From Oenanthe sinensis (taxonomy: Eukaryota > Streptophyta > Magnoliopsida > Apiales > Apiaceae): a DNA stretch of 64,000 bases. The translations under genes were made by a program, and so were the position numbers. Positions 12,214 to 23,863 of the stretch are shown piece by piece (within the stretch, counting starts at the first letter, position 1; each line of letters begins with the position of its first letter). The notes under the pieces are model-generated. The model searched no databases, was not told where the DNA came from, and saw only the letters and a program-made list of their open reading frames with translations. Location of the stretch: NCBI GenBank assembly GCA_028671895.1, contig CM053804.1, positions 563,001-627,000 on the forward strand, given 5' to 3'.

Positions 12214-13756
12214 TGTAGGGTTTCGTGACACAAACGCAGCGGAATAAACGCGAAAAATAAATCAAAATAGCGAAACCCTCCGCAGGATCCATGCGAAAAC
12301 AAAAGATTTAATTCGGAGATAAAGAATAAATACCTTTAGAAGCTTTAACAGTTCATTAATGGAAGATTAATGGAGGTCCAATGCTTGTTTAATCACCACG
12401 TATCCCGCTCTCGCGATCTACGCTCTACGGTATCCACACGAACACTTTTCATGAAGGATTGATGTGTACTAGCACCCGAAAACTTCTTCTCTCTCTATCT
12501 TCCTCCTCTCTCAGAGCGGCTAGGGTTTTTGTAAAATCTCTCTTTTATTAAATCAGCCCATAAAGAGATTATATAGAGAGAGGAATAAGTTTTCTAATTA
12601 TAATCCAATTATAATTAATACTAATCAAAAATTCTAAATTATTTAATTAAGTCTCACTTAATTAATTAATTATTAATTTTGGAATTAGTTTAAGTAATTC
12701 ATTTATTCTATTTATATAATTAATTAAGTCATACTTAATTAATATCATAAATAAAATAAATTACTTATTTAATTTAAATTCATAATTTAAATTATTTCTC
12801 CTTCAAGCGTTCTTTGTGTGTGACCATGTAGGTTATTATTACGTTGGCAACAATTTTAATATCTAATTAAAATTGTAAACAATGAGCGGCATCTAGTAAT
12901 ACATCATTGCTACCCAAGTAATAATAATAAATCGGTGATTCGATTAAGCCTTTCGTGAATAATGTTCCATGTAATATAATCCCTTTAATCTTGATATTAT
13001 AGATTAAACTCAAGGCATGTCTCGTGTCATCCTCTTCATAATTTAATCTTTATTTTCTTGATCGATGAGTAGACTATTAAAATCAAATCAACATTTGAGC
13101 ACGGCCGTGCATTTCATAGTCTCACTCAAACAAGAGGCCAATAATATCACTCCTAAAATTAGGAGGATTAAATCCCATCTAGATCATTCATATTTCTCAT
13201 ACGATTCATAATATACCCAATGTCCACTTTTATCATCACCCGGTCAAAGGTAACTTTTAATGTACTCAAAGTATATTAATTCTCGTATAGAAATATAATG
13301 ATTTCAGGTCTAAGGATCATTACACCATTATCACAGTGAGAATTACTTATGACACTTACTTAACATGTAGAATCTCACAGCGGGTCATTCCAGTGCCATG
13401 CATTGATACATGCACTTATGTTCTTGACTTTAGTATCCCCATACCTATGACCAATGAGATGTGGTCATCTGTCAAGAAACATACTAGTCTTTGTGCATTA
13501 TTATTGTCCTTAAATAATAATACTCGACTAGGGAATTTTAGGAATAAGATACTATTCATATAATCTCATTTTTAAGCCACATACTTAAAGATATATAATA
13601 CGTATCAAAATTCCAAGGACATTTATTATGCTTTCAATTTATTACGCAGTAAACAAAACATAATAAATAAATAATAATCAATAAAACATAATCCTTAATA
13701 ATAAATATTTTCCTTAAAATATAAAAAGTATTGTCTCTAGAGCACAATTACTAACA
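12214..13756 (-). repeat. Right (5') LTR of element 1
   Basis: 1543 bp, the same length as the left LTR and, by eye, one substitution different. It lies between the PBS spacer base and the TSD copy AAGTT. Confidence 0.93.
12568..12575 (-). promoter_or_regulatory. Putative TATA box of element 1 5' LTR
   Basis: Minus strand TATATAAT followed by CTCTTTATGGGCTG, placed where U3 would meet R in the right LTR. Assigned by sequence only; the start site is not known. Confidence 0.5.
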
Positions 13757-13761
13757 AAGTT
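13757..13761. repeat. Target-site duplication of element 1, right copy (AAGTT)
   Basis: Exact match to 4997-5001, directly after the terminal CA of the right LTR. Confidence 0.93.
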
Positions 13762-16700
13762 GACCATATATGTTGGAGTTCGGACCTCAAACGGAACTGA
13801 TATAAAAAAATATAGATTTTGAAGAATCCTCAAAGGGGGTAGTACACGAGAATTTGCTAAAACTTGACTATGGGTCTTTTATTGATATTAAATTAATATT
13901 TTGGTATATTTGTGTCCCTATGGATATTTGAATTAGAATTTGACCATATATGCTGGAGTCCGGACCTCAAACGGAACTGATATAAAAAAATATAGATTTT
14001 GAAGAATCCTCAAAGGGGGTAGTACACGAGAATTTGCTAAAACATGACTATGGGTCTTTTATGGATATTAAATTAATATTTTGGTATATTTGTGTCCCTA
14101 TGGATATTTGAATTAGAATTTGACTATATATCCTGGAGTCCGGACCTCAAACGGAGCTGATATAAAAAAGATGGATTTTGAATAATCCTGAAAGGGGGTA
14201 GTACACGAGGTTTTGCTAAAACTTGAATCGGGGTCTTTTATGGATATTAAATTAATATTTTGGTATATTTGTGTCCCTATGGATATTTGAATTAGAATTA
14301 AACCATATATGTTGGAATCCAGACCTCAAACAGAGCTGATATAAAAAATATAGATTTTGAAGAATCCTCAAAGGGGGTAGTACACGAGAATTTGCTAAAA
14401 CTTGACTATGGGTCTTTTATTGATATTAAATTAATATTTTGGTATATTTGTGTCCCTATGGATATTTGAATTAGAATTTGACCATATATGCTGGAGTCCG
14501 GACCTCAAACGGAACTGATATAAAAAAATATAGATTTTGAAGAATCCTCAAAGGGGGTAGTACACGAGAATTTGCTAAAACATGATTATGGGTCTTTTAT
14601 GGATATTAAATTAATATTTTGGTATATTTGTGTCCCTATGGATATTTGAATTAGAATTTGACCATATATCCTGGAGTCCGGACCTCAAACGGAGCTAATA
14701 TAAAAAAGATGGATTTTGAATAATCCTGAAAGGGGGTAGTACACGAGGTTTTGCTAAAACTTGAATCGGGGTCTTTTATGGATATTAAATTAATATTTTG
14801 GTATATTTGTGTCCCTATGGATATTTGAATTAGAATTAAACCATATATGTGTGAATCCAGACCTCAAACGGAGCTGATATAAAAAATATAGATTTTGAAG
14901 AATCCTCAAAGGGGGTGGTAGTACACGAGAATTTGCTAAAACTTGACTATGGGTCTTTTATTGATATTAAATTAATATTTTGGTATATTTGTGTCCCTAT
15001 GGATATTTGAATTAGAATTTGACCATATATGCTGGAGTCCGGACCTCAAACGGAGCTGATATAAAAAAAGATGGATTTTGAATAATCCTCAAAGGGGGTA
15101 GTACACGAGGTTTTGCTAAAACTTGAATCGGGGTCATTTATGGATATTAAATTAATATTTTGGTATATTTGTGTCCCTATGGATATTTGAATTAGAATTT
15201 GACCATATATCCTGGAGTCCGGACCTCAAACGGAGCTGATATAAAAAAGATGGATTTTGAATAATCCTGAAAGGGGGTAGTACACGAGGTTTTGCTAAAA
15301 CTTGAATCGGGGTCTTTTATGGATATTAAATTAATATTTTGGTATATTTGTGTCCCTATGGATATTTGAATTAGAATTAAACCATATATGTTGGAATCCA
15401 GACCTCAAACGGAGCTGATATAAAAAATATAGATTTTGAAGAATCCTCAAAGGGGGTAGTACACGAGAATTTGCTAAAACTTGACTATGGGTCTTTTATT
15501 GATATTAAATTAATATTTTGGTATATTTGTGTCCCTATGGATATTTGAATTAGAATTTGACCATATATCCTGGAGTCCGGACCTCAAACGGAGCTAATAT
15601 AAAAAAGATGGATTTTGAATAATCCTGAAAGGGGGTAGTACACGAGGTTTTGCTAAAACTTGAATCGGGGTCTTTTATGGATATTAAATTAATATTTTGG
15701 TATATTTGTGTCCCTATGGATATTTGAATTAGAATTAAACCATATATGTTGGAATCCAGACCTCAAACGGAGCTGATATAAAAAAATATAGATTTTGAAG
15801 GATCCTCAAAGGGGGTAGTACGCGAGAATTTGCTAAAACTTGACTATGGGTCTTTTATGGATATTAAATTAATATTTTTGTATATTTGTGTCCCTATGGA
15901 TATTTGAATTAGAAGTTGACCATATATGTTGGAGTTCGGACCTCAAACGGAACTGATATAAAAAAATATAGATTTTGAAGAATCCTCAAAGGGGGTAGTA
16001 CACGAGAATTTGCTAAAACTTGACTATGGGTCTTTTATTGATATTAAATTAATATTTTGGTATATTTGTGTCCCTATGGATATTTGAATTAGAATTTGAC
16101 CATATATGCTGGAGTCCGGACCTCAAACGGAACTGATATAAAAAAATATAGATTTTGAAGAATCCTCAAAGGGGGTAGTACACGAGAATTTGCTAAAACA
16201 TGACTATGGGTCTTTTATGGATATTAAATTAATATTTTGGTATATTTGTGTCCCTATGGATATTTGAATTAGAATTTGACTATATATCCTGGAGTCCGGA
16301 CCTCAAACGGAGCTGATATAAAAAAGATGGATTTTGAATAATCCTGAAAGGGGGTAGTACACGAGGTTTTGCTAAAACTTGAATCGGGGTCTTTTATGGA
16401 TATTAAATTAATATTTTGGTATATTTGTGTCCCTATGGATATTTGAATTAGAATTAAACCATATATGTTGGAATCCAGACCTCAAACGGAGCTGATATAA
16501 AAAATATAGATTTTGAAGAATCCTCAAAGGGGGTGGTAGTACACGAGAATTTGCTAAAACTTGACTATGGGTCTTTTATTGATATTAAATTAATATTTTG
16601 GTATATTTGTGTCCCTATGGATATTTGAATTAGAATTTGACCATATATGCTGGAGTCCGGACCTCAAACGGAGCTGATATAAAAAAAGATGGATTTTGAA

Positions 16701-16819
16701 TAATCCTCAAAGGGGGTAGTACACGAGGTTTTGCTAAAACTTGAATCGGGGTCATTTATGGATATTAAATTAATATTTTGGTATATTTGTGTCCCTATGG
16801 ATATTTGAATTAGAATTTG
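13757..16819. repeat. ~180-bp satellite array B
   Basis: About 17 monomers continuous with array A once element 1 is removed. Rare variants seen in array A recur in the same order: CTCAAACAGAG at 2692 and 14326, ACATGATTATGGG at 2946 and 14578, GGGGGTGGTAG near 3280 and 14912. The offset is constant at about 11,633 bp (about 2.87 kb without element 1), so block 2334-3770 is duplicated at about 13967-15400. GACTATATATCC occurs again near 16276. The array is cut at 16819/16820 by element 2. Confidence 0.95.
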
Positions 16820-18372
16820 TGTTGGGTTCCGAGACATAAAACGCAGCGGATAAACGTAAAAATAACAAAAAAAAATCGGAACCCTAACGCAGGATCATGT
16901 ATAAGACTTGACGGATTATGGTAAACAGAATCATACCTATTCTTGTCCTGACTTTCACGAACTCAACGGAGATCCTTGCTATCACGATTTTGTGTCTTCC
17001 TCTCGAAAGCACCTCTATGGTATCCACACGAGCACCTTCAAGAACGTCTCACGATCTTGATCACGGGATGGATGTACTAGCCTCCTTTGATGAATTCGAA
17101 TGACTGCCTTTGCTGCCTCCTTGCTCTGCCTCTAGGGTTTTATCATATAAAACGTACCATTCATTTAACCTATCATTATCTATTTATAATGATTGGTTAA
17201 TGAGCCTTTTCAGCAAAACCTAACCCATGTAGGCATAGGATTAAATAATAAAACATGCTTTTATTATTTAATTAATAACTAAGTCACACTTAATTATTAT
17301 TGGCAGAAACACAATTATTCAAATTCGAATTTATATTATTTTAATTAATTAAGTCTCACTTAATTAATATAATAAAATTCAAATAATCATCAATTAATTT
17401 AAATCTATAATTTAAATTAACTATTCCACTAGGTGCTCTATGTGTGTGACCCTATAGGCTATTATTTAATTAGCAATAATTTTATTCTCCAATAAAATTA
17501 TAAACAATGAGCGGTATCTAGTAATACATCATTGCTATCCAATTAAACAATAATTAAATCGTGATTTGATAAAACCTTTCATGATTAATGTTTCCGTGTA
17601 ATATAATCCCTTTAACCAAATATATTATAGATTAAACTCGAGGCATGTGTTTAGTCATCCTCTTCAACATTTAATCCGGGTTTACTTGATCCATGAGTAG
17701 ACTATGGAAAAACAAATCATTATTTGAGCACGGCCATGCATTTTATAGTCTCACTCAATCAAGAGGCCAATAATATCTCTCCTAATTATAGGAGGGTTAA
17801 ATCCTTTATCTATCATTCATATTTCTCATACGACTCATGATATACCCGATGTCCACTTTTATCATCACCCGGTCAAAGGTAACTTTTAATGTAGTCAGAG
17901 TATATTAATCCTCGTATAGAAATATAATGATCTCAAGTCAGAGGATCATTACACCATTATCACTGTGAGTCTTTCTTATGACTTTATTAAACATGAAGAA
18001 TCTCACTGTGGGTCTGTCCAGTACCATGTACTCCTACATGTACCTATGCATTGACTTTAGTATCCCCATACTTATAACCAATGAGATATGGTTATCTGTC
18101 AAACAACATACTAGTCTATTTATGTATTATTATTATCCTATAATAATAATACTCGACTAGGGACATTTAAGAATATGATATATTATATAATCTCAAGTTC
18201 AAGTCATGTACTTAAACTATATAACGTGTATCATGATTCTAAGGACATTTATTATGCTAACAAATATATCGCAGTAATTAAAGTCATAATAAATACGTTT
18301 ATTGAATAATCAAATGACATAAAGGTTTATTAAAGGAAACATTGTATTGCCTCTAGGGCACCTACACTAATA
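16820..18372 (-). repeat. Left (3') LTR of element 2, full length
   Basis: 1553 bp. The plus-strand left end is TGTTGGGTTCCG. The right end is ACACTAATA, so on the minus strand the LTR opens with TA where the related inverted copy at 23864 has the canonical TG. Minus-strand TATAAATAG at 17180-17188 is a good TATA box. Short frames inside it (16918-17103, 17978-18160) are not genes. Confidence 0.9.
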
Positions 18373-18383
18373 ATCTCCCACTT
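18373..18383 (-). other. Polypurine tract of element 2
   Basis: Minus strand AAGTGGGAGAT, identical to the tracts of elements 1 and 3, directly before the 3' LTR and only a few bases beyond the gag-pol stop codon at 18387-18389. Confidence 0.85.
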
Positions 18384-18386
18384 GCA

Positions 18387-21300
18387 CTAGAGCCAATCAC
18401 CCATGTATCTAATACCCATGGAACTAGTGTGACCGTCGTGCTTCTTCTGCGATAAGCCTTTGGTCAGTGGGTCTGCAATGTTATCATTTGTGTGCACTTT
18501 ACATATGTGTATGTCACCCCTTTCATTAATCTCTCGAATGAGGTGATATCTCCTGAGTATGTGTTTGGTTCGGGAGTGAGCTCTAGGTTCTTTAGCCTGT
18601 GCAATGGCTCCATTATTATCGCAGTATAGATCAATGGGATCTGCGATCGATGGAACCACTCCCAAATCATTAATGAATTTTCGAATCCAAACAGCTTCCT
18701 TAGCCGCTTCACAAGCTGCAATGTACTCAGCCTCCATTGTAGAATCAGCTACTGTTTCTTGCTTTGAACTCTTCCAACTTACAGCACCTCCGTTTAGACA
18801 AAACACAAAACCAGACTGTGATACAGTATCATCCCTGTCTGTTTGGAAACTTGCATCGGTGTAACCTTTTACAACCAGTTTCTCCTCTCCTCCATACACC
18901 AAGAATGAATCTTTAGTCCTTTTCAAGTACTTTAGAATATTCTTGACAGCCGTCCAGTGACCTTCACCTGGATTAGATTGGTATATGCTCGTCATGCTTA
19001 AAGCATACGAAACATCTGGGCGAGTACATACCATTGCATACATGATGGATCCAATTGCTGAGGCATATGGAACCTTACTCATGCGGTCCTTGTCATCCAA
19101 TGATTTCGGACACTGATCTTTAGAGATCGTTATCCCTTGAGATACGGGGACATATCCCCTTTTTGCATTTTGCATACCAAAACGATGCAAAACCTTATCG
19201 ATGTATGTACTCTGACTTAGACCGATCATCCTTCTAGATCTATCCCTATAGATCCTCATTCCCAGAATGTAGGATGCATCTCCTAAGTCTTTCATAGAGA
19301 AGTTGCTCCCTAACCAAGTCTTAACACCCTTGAGAAAAGGTATGTCATTCCCCATTAGTAGTATGTCATCAACATATAGTACTATGAATGCCACATGGCT
19401 CCCACTAACCTTCTTGTAAACACAAGGTTCATCTTTGTTTTGAACAAATCCATACTCTTTGACTGTTTCATCAAAACGAATATTCCATCTCCTAGATGCT
19501 TGCTTCAATCCATAAATGGATCGACGTAATTTACATACCTTGCTAACATTCCTTGGATCGACAAAACCTTCAGGTTGTGTCATGTACACATCCTCATCAA
19601 GGGTTCCATTAAGGAAAGCTGTTTTGACATCCATTTGCCAGATTTCATAATCATGGAATGCTGCAATAGCAAGCAAAATCCTTATGGATTTGACCATAGC
19701 CACTGGTGAGAAAGTTTCATCATAGTCAATACCATGAATTTGTTTGAAACCTTTTGCAACCAGCCTTGCTTTATAGGTCTGAACATTTCCATCCATGTCA
19801 GTTTTCTTCTTGAAAACCCACTTGCACCCTATGGGTTTTACCCCTTCAGGTGGATCAACCAAAGTCCATACTTGGTTTTCATACATGGAATCCATCTCGG
19901 ATTTCATGGCTTCTAGCCATCTCTTAGATTCTGGACTGCTCATAGCATCTTGGTATGTGAGAGGCTCATCTTCATCTATGAGCATCAAATCACCACATTG
20001 AGTCAAAAGAAATCCATATCTCTCTGGCTCATGGCGAATTCTACCAGTTCTACGAACAACCTGTGTTTGTTGAGCGTTATTATTATCCTGCTCTTGTTCC
20101 ACTTCAGGTTCAATGCTATTTTGTGGTTCTCGATCTTCATCGAGGTCTATAGTTCTCCCACTGTTTCTTTTGGAAACAAAATCCCTTTCCATGAAGACAG
20201 CATCTCGAGCAATAAACACTTTTTGCTCAGAAGGACTATAGAAATAATACGCCTTTGTTTCTTTAGGGTATCCCACAAAATTGCACTCTTCAGATTTAGG
20301 TCCAAGCTTGTCAGATACTTGACGCTTCACAAACGCCTTGCATCCCCAAACTTTCATAAAGCTCATGCCTGACCGTTTCTTCTCCCATATCTCATATGGA
20401 GTCTTTTGAACCTTCTTAGTAGGAACACGGTTAAGTGTGAAAGCCGCTGTTTCTAGAGCATAACCCCAGAAACTAATTGGAAGATCTGCATGACTCATCA
20501 TCGATCGCACCATGTCCAACAAGGTGCGATTTCTCCTCTCTGAAACTCCATTCCATTGAGGTGTACCTGGCGGAGTGAGTTGTGATACAATACCACACTC
20601 CTTTAAATAATCTTTAAATTCAGTGCTCAAGTATTCTCCTCCACGATCAGATCGTAAGATTTTAATACTTGCACCTCCGCCAATTTGCTTCTCTACTTCA
20701 GCCTTGTATTCTTTGAACTTTTCAAAAGAATCGGATTTATTCTTCATAAGATATACATATCCATATCTACTGAAATCATCAGTAAATGTTATGAAGTAGT
20801 AGTAGCCTCCTCTAGCCATCACACGCATTGGGCCACATACATCACTATGTATTAGCTCCAAACGTTCAGTGGCCCTTTGACCCTTACCAGTGAAAGGGGC
20901 TTTAGTCATTTTACCAAGCAAACAAGATTCGCATTCTTGGTATGATTCAAAATCAGACTTATCCAAATATCCATCCTTATGTAATTTGGATATGCGTTTC
21001 TCATTTATATGGCCTAGACGACAATGCCAGAGGTATGTTTGATTTGAGTCATTAACTTTAAGTCGTTTGTTTTCTATATTACAGACAGGATTATCTAAGT
21101 CAAGAACATATAAACCATTAAACAAACGCGCAACACCATAGGTTAAATCATTCAAAGCAAAAGAGCAACTGTTGTCCTTTATTGTAAACGAAAAACCTTT
21201 CTTGTCCAAACAAGAAACAGAAATAATGTTTCTGCGAATTGCAGGCACGTAATAACAATTCTCCAGTTCTAAAACTAGCCCAGAGGGCAAAGATAAATAA

Positions 21301-22346
21301 TAGGTTCCTACAGCTAAAGCAGCAACTCTTGCTCCGTTGCCAACTCGTAGGTCCATTTCTCCTTTAGCCAATGTTCTACTTCTCTGCATTTCCTGCACAT
21401 TTATACAAATGTGAGAAGCACATCCGGTATCCAATACCCAAGATGTAGAAATAGACAGATTGACTTCTATAACATATATACCTGAATTAGAAGCTTGCTC
21501 AGCCCTCTTCTTCTTCAGATCCTCCAAGTAAACTGAACAGTTTCTCTTCCAGTGACCAGTTTTCTTACAGTAGTGACATTCACCCTTAGCGACCCCACCT
21601 TTAGGCTTTAAAGCCTGTTTAGGACCTGACTTTGGCTTGGGTGTAGAATCAGAACCTGTCTTCTTCTTACCCTTCCACTTGCCTTTCCCTTTGGCCTTAC
21701 CTTTGTTGCCCACCATCAGTATGGGAGCGGGTTCAGCCGTCTTCATGTTGGTCTCATATGTTCTCAACATAGCCAACAATTCAGTAGGTGTTTTGTCAAA
21801 TTCATTCATATTGTAGTTCATAACAAACTGAGTGAATTTGTTGTTCAAAGAATTCAAGATTAGGTCAATACCAGTTTCCGGACCAATCGGGAAACCCAAA
21901 GTATCAAGATACTCAATGTAACCAATCATCTTCAGAACATGTGGGCCAACTGGTTCACTTGCCCCTTGTTTGCAGTTAAAGAGTGACTTGCTCGTGTTGA
22001 ACCTTTCTTGACGAGTTTGACTTACAAACATACTTTGCAAGTGCTCATTGATAGTATATGCATCCATATGCACATGTTGTCTTTGAAGCTCAGCACTCAT
22101 AGTTGCCAACATAAGACATGCAACAACAGTTGCATCATTCTCATCCTTTGTGTGGGCCGCTCGTTCCTCAACAGTAGCGCCCTCAGGAAGGGGACCTGCC
22201 GGAGGAATATCAATGACATGAAGCTTGCGCTCCTGCCTGAGGACAATTCTCAAATTCCTCTGCCAGTCTAGGAAGTTGTTTCCTCCTGTCAGCTTATCCT
22301 TCTCAAGGACAGATCGTACGGATAGTGTGTTTGTGTTGTTTGTCAT
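18387..22346 (-). CDS. Intact Ty1/copia gag-pol polyprotein (Gag-PR-IN-RT-RNase H)
   Basis: Single frame, about 1319 aa from the ATG at 22346. The frame is open for 28 more codons upstream (to 22430), but MTNNTNTLSVRSVLEKDK matches the gag start of the decayed copies, so I use that ATG. Numbering from 22430, the domains are: Gag to ~240 and a Lys/Gly-rich linker; CCHC zinc knuckle C285, C288, H293, C298; aspartic protease DTG at 334-336; integrase HHCC H469, H474, C500, C503; integrase D530, D595, E631 with 35 residues between the last two; RT D934 and YVDD at 1019-1022; RNase H D1192, E1233 or E1235, D1271. The order PR-IN-RT-RH defines Ty1/copia. No catalytic residue is missing. It would act in cytoplasmic particles and could serve defective relatives in trans; that is inference. 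Stop is TAG. Confidence 0.95.
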   Translation of the reverse strand: MTNNTNTLSVRSVLEKDKLTGGNNFLDWQRNLRIVLRQERKLHVIDIPPAGPLPEGATVEERAAHTKDENDATVVACLMLATMSAELQRQHVHMDAYTINEHLQSMFVSQTRQERFNTSKSLFNCKQGASEPVGPHVLKMIGYIEYLDTLGFPIGPETGIDLILNSLNNKFTQFVMNYNMNEFDKTPTELLAMLRTYETNMKTAEPAPILMVGNKGKAKGKGKWKGKKKTGSDSTPKPKSGPKQALKPKGGVAKGECHYCKKTGHWKRNCSVYLEDLKKKRAEQASNSGIYVIEVNLSISTSWVLDTGCASHICINVQEMQRSRTLAKGEMDLRVGNGARVAALAVGTYYLSLPSGLVLELENCYYVPAIRRNIISVSCLDKKGFSFTIKDNSCSFALNDLTYGVARLFNGLYVLDLDNPVCNIENKRLKVNDSNQTYLWHCRLGHINEKRISKLHKDGYLDKSDFESYQECESCLLGKMTKAPFTGKGQRATERLELIHSDVCGPMRVMARGGYYYFITFTDDFSRYGYVYLMKNKSDSFEKFKEYKAEVEKQIGGGASIKILRSDRGGEYLSTEFKDYLKECGIVSQLTPPGTPQWNGVSERRNRTLLDMVRSMMSHADLPISFWGYALETAAFTLNRVPTKKVQKTPYEIWEKKRSGMSFMKVWGCKAFVKRQVSDKLGPKSEECNFVGYPKETKAYYFYSPSEQKVFIARDAVFMERDFVSKRNSGRTIDLDEDREPQNSIEPEVEQEQDNNNAQQTQVVRRTGRIRHEPERYGFLLTQCGDLMLIDEDEPLTYQDAMSSPESKRWLEAMKSEMDSMYENQVWTLVDPPEGVKPIGCKWVFKKKTDMDGNVQTYKARLVAKGFKQIHGIDYDETFSPVAMVKSIRILLAIAAFHDYEIWQMDVKTAFLNGTLDEDVYMTQPEGFVDPRNVSKVCKLRRSIYGLKQASRRWNIRFDETVKEYGFVQNKDEPCVYKKVSGSHVAFIVLYVDDILLMGNDIPFLKGVKTWLGSNFSMKDLGDASYILGMRIYRDRSRRMIGLSQSTYIDKVLHRFGMQNAKRGYVPVSQGITISKDQCPKSLDDKDRMSKVPYASAIGSIMYAMVCTRPDVSYALSMTSIYQSNPGEGHWTAVKNILKYLKRTKDSFLVYGGEEKLVVKGYTDASFQTDRDDTVSQSGFVFCLNGGAVSWKSSKQETVADSTMEAEYIAACEAAKEAVWIRKFINDLGVVPSIADPIDLYCDNNGAIAQAKEPRAHSRTKHILRRYHLIREINERGDIHICKVHTNDNIADPLTKGLSQKKHDGHTSSMGIRYMGDWL

Positions 22347-22439
22347 TATTCGGTATCTACAATGATAAAAGCACAAAATAAACATTAGATTGTATGAGTT
22401 ATTTATTATGTTCAAATGATTATGATACATTCATAATAT

Positions 22440-23145
22440 ATCTCCCACTATTTTTATCAAATCAATAGCCCTTACTATTAATTTGGAAAGTATATCCCAT
22501 AATTCTTTCTAGTGAGCCAAGATCCATATTTCGTCATGTCTTAAGTCAACCACTGGAAGTCCTTAAGAATGATTATTTAGGTAGACAACAGTTGTCAATT
22601 ATATCATATATAATTCTTGGATAGTTTGGTGAGCAACGATTGATCTTATCTATCTAATAGATTTTTAAACCAAACTCTATGCTTCTAAGTTCATAATGGT
22701 TGAATATAACCGTTTACTTTCACCTTATTATGACGACTTAGTTAAGTTTGACCCAATGATACAACGGCCGAATATAACCGTTTATATTCGTCGCATCTCA
22801 CCACGATAGATAGGAGTCCCCTGCCACTGACAGTCTTTCCCCTAATCGATCTAGGATTCGATGAGTGTTCATTCATTGGAAAGCATCCGATTAAAACTTA
22901 ATATTTTGTTAAGGGGTTTAGAAAATTTACGACGATCATGATCACATCATGAAGAGATCCTCAATTTTTCCTTGAACCAAATATTTCAAATTGACATCTT
23001 AAATTGTTCATTTCCCAGGTAGATGGAGGATACCAGTGGTCACACTTAAAACCCATCAGCCTTACGAATACGCATATCCGCTTTTGACAGAAAATCCCAG
23101 TTTTAGATATCAAAAATTCATATTTAATTCCGTGTTTTAAAATCC
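22440..23145 (-). other. Conserved leader block of element 2
   Basis: Non-coding, directly upstream of gag. It matches the leaders of elements 1 (10110-10810) and 3 (32490-33190) with roughly 27 differences in about 660 bp by hand, mostly single substitutions. It contains the same hairpin at 22769-22790 (stem CGAATATA / TATATTCG). Looser similarity continues to about 23700, including ACGACATGCAAGTCGT near 23612. Likely cis-acting RNA function by analogy with retroelement leaders; no direct evidence here. Confidence 0.65.
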
Positions 23146-23714
23146 ATATTTCATAAACACAAGAATCTCATGATCGTTCGTTTGTTAATTTTTTTTTAAA
23201 ATCTTAAATCGTTAAAGATTTTATCTTGTTTAGCATGGCAAGCATGGCATGGGTGACGTATCTAATACATGCATACATCATTAATCTAATTAAAACATGC
23301 ATCTTCTACTCTACACATACATTCATACATCAATATGTAAAGTGCAGTATGTAAACGTGCTTGGTTATGGCCCTTTTCCTATGTGATCCTTTCGAGCTAA
23401 TGAAAGGATCAAAGTCAATCTATGGTGGTAAAATATAAATACAATTACATGTCTTCATTCTTCTTGTATCCATGGGTGCTTGCTCCTCTTCTTGGATCAT
23501 CCTTCAATCTTCAAGTACATTACATGGAATAATTGAATACAACCTATACTAATGTACTTACATAAGAAAACTCGAGTTACATTCGAGGTTAAACAATTAC
23601 AAGAATGAAGAAAACGACATGCAAGTCGTATTTATAAAACCAAAACCAAAACCATTAATCTAGGGGTCCAAAGGCCATAACCAGCACCATGCTCAAGTAC
23701 TCAACCAAAATAAT

Positions 23715-23861
23715 GCGGGGGTCCGGGGGCGGCAGCCCCTGGGCGGGGGTCCGGGGGCGGCAGCCCCTGGGCGGGGGTCCGGGGGCGGCAGCCCCTGGGC
23801 GGGGTCCGGGGCGGCAGCCCCGGGCGGGGTCCGGGGGCGGCAGCCCCTGGCTGGGGTCGAA
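23715..23861. repeat. GC-rich 28-bp minisatellite in leader of element 2
   Basis: Five tandem units of 25-28 bp, each built as GCGGGGGTCC followed by GGGGGCGGCAGCCCCTGG. Units 1-3 are identical, unit 4 is shortened, unit 5 is followed by CTGGGGTCGA. Composition is strikingly GC-rich in an otherwise AT-rich window, and GGCGGCAGCCCC is nearly self-complementary. The proline-rich frame across it is low complexity and not called. Confidence 0.9.
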
Positions 23862-23863
23862 TT

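Larger units (their letters stand above)
5002..13756 (-). mobile_element. Copia element 1: non-autonomous Angela/BARE-like LTR retrotransposon
   Basis: A complete 8755-bp element lies in reverse orientation in the satellite. It has two 1543-bp LTRs starting TG and ending CA, a perfect 5-bp TSD, a PBS beside the right LTR and a purine tract beside the left LTR, so transcription runs right to left. The interior (6545-12213) has a ~2.2-kb leader and a broken gag-pol resembling the intact polyprotein of element 2. By eye the LTRs differ at one position (AAGTT near 5628 versus AGGTT near 12840), pointing to a very recent insertion even though the coding region is dead. Element 3 has the same length and the same lesions at a different target, so this is a mobile defective lineage and not a locally decayed copy. 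Confidence 0.93.

Noticed and set aside
16918..17103. 61-codon frame, repeated at 25685
   Set aside because: It is within the LTR of element 2 on the opposite strand, identical in the two LTRs because they are recent copies.
19950..20372. 140-codon plus-strand frame across the polyprotein gene
   Set aside because: It is an antisense shadow of the intact integrase/RT region; the minus-strand frame has clear domains and the plus frame has none.
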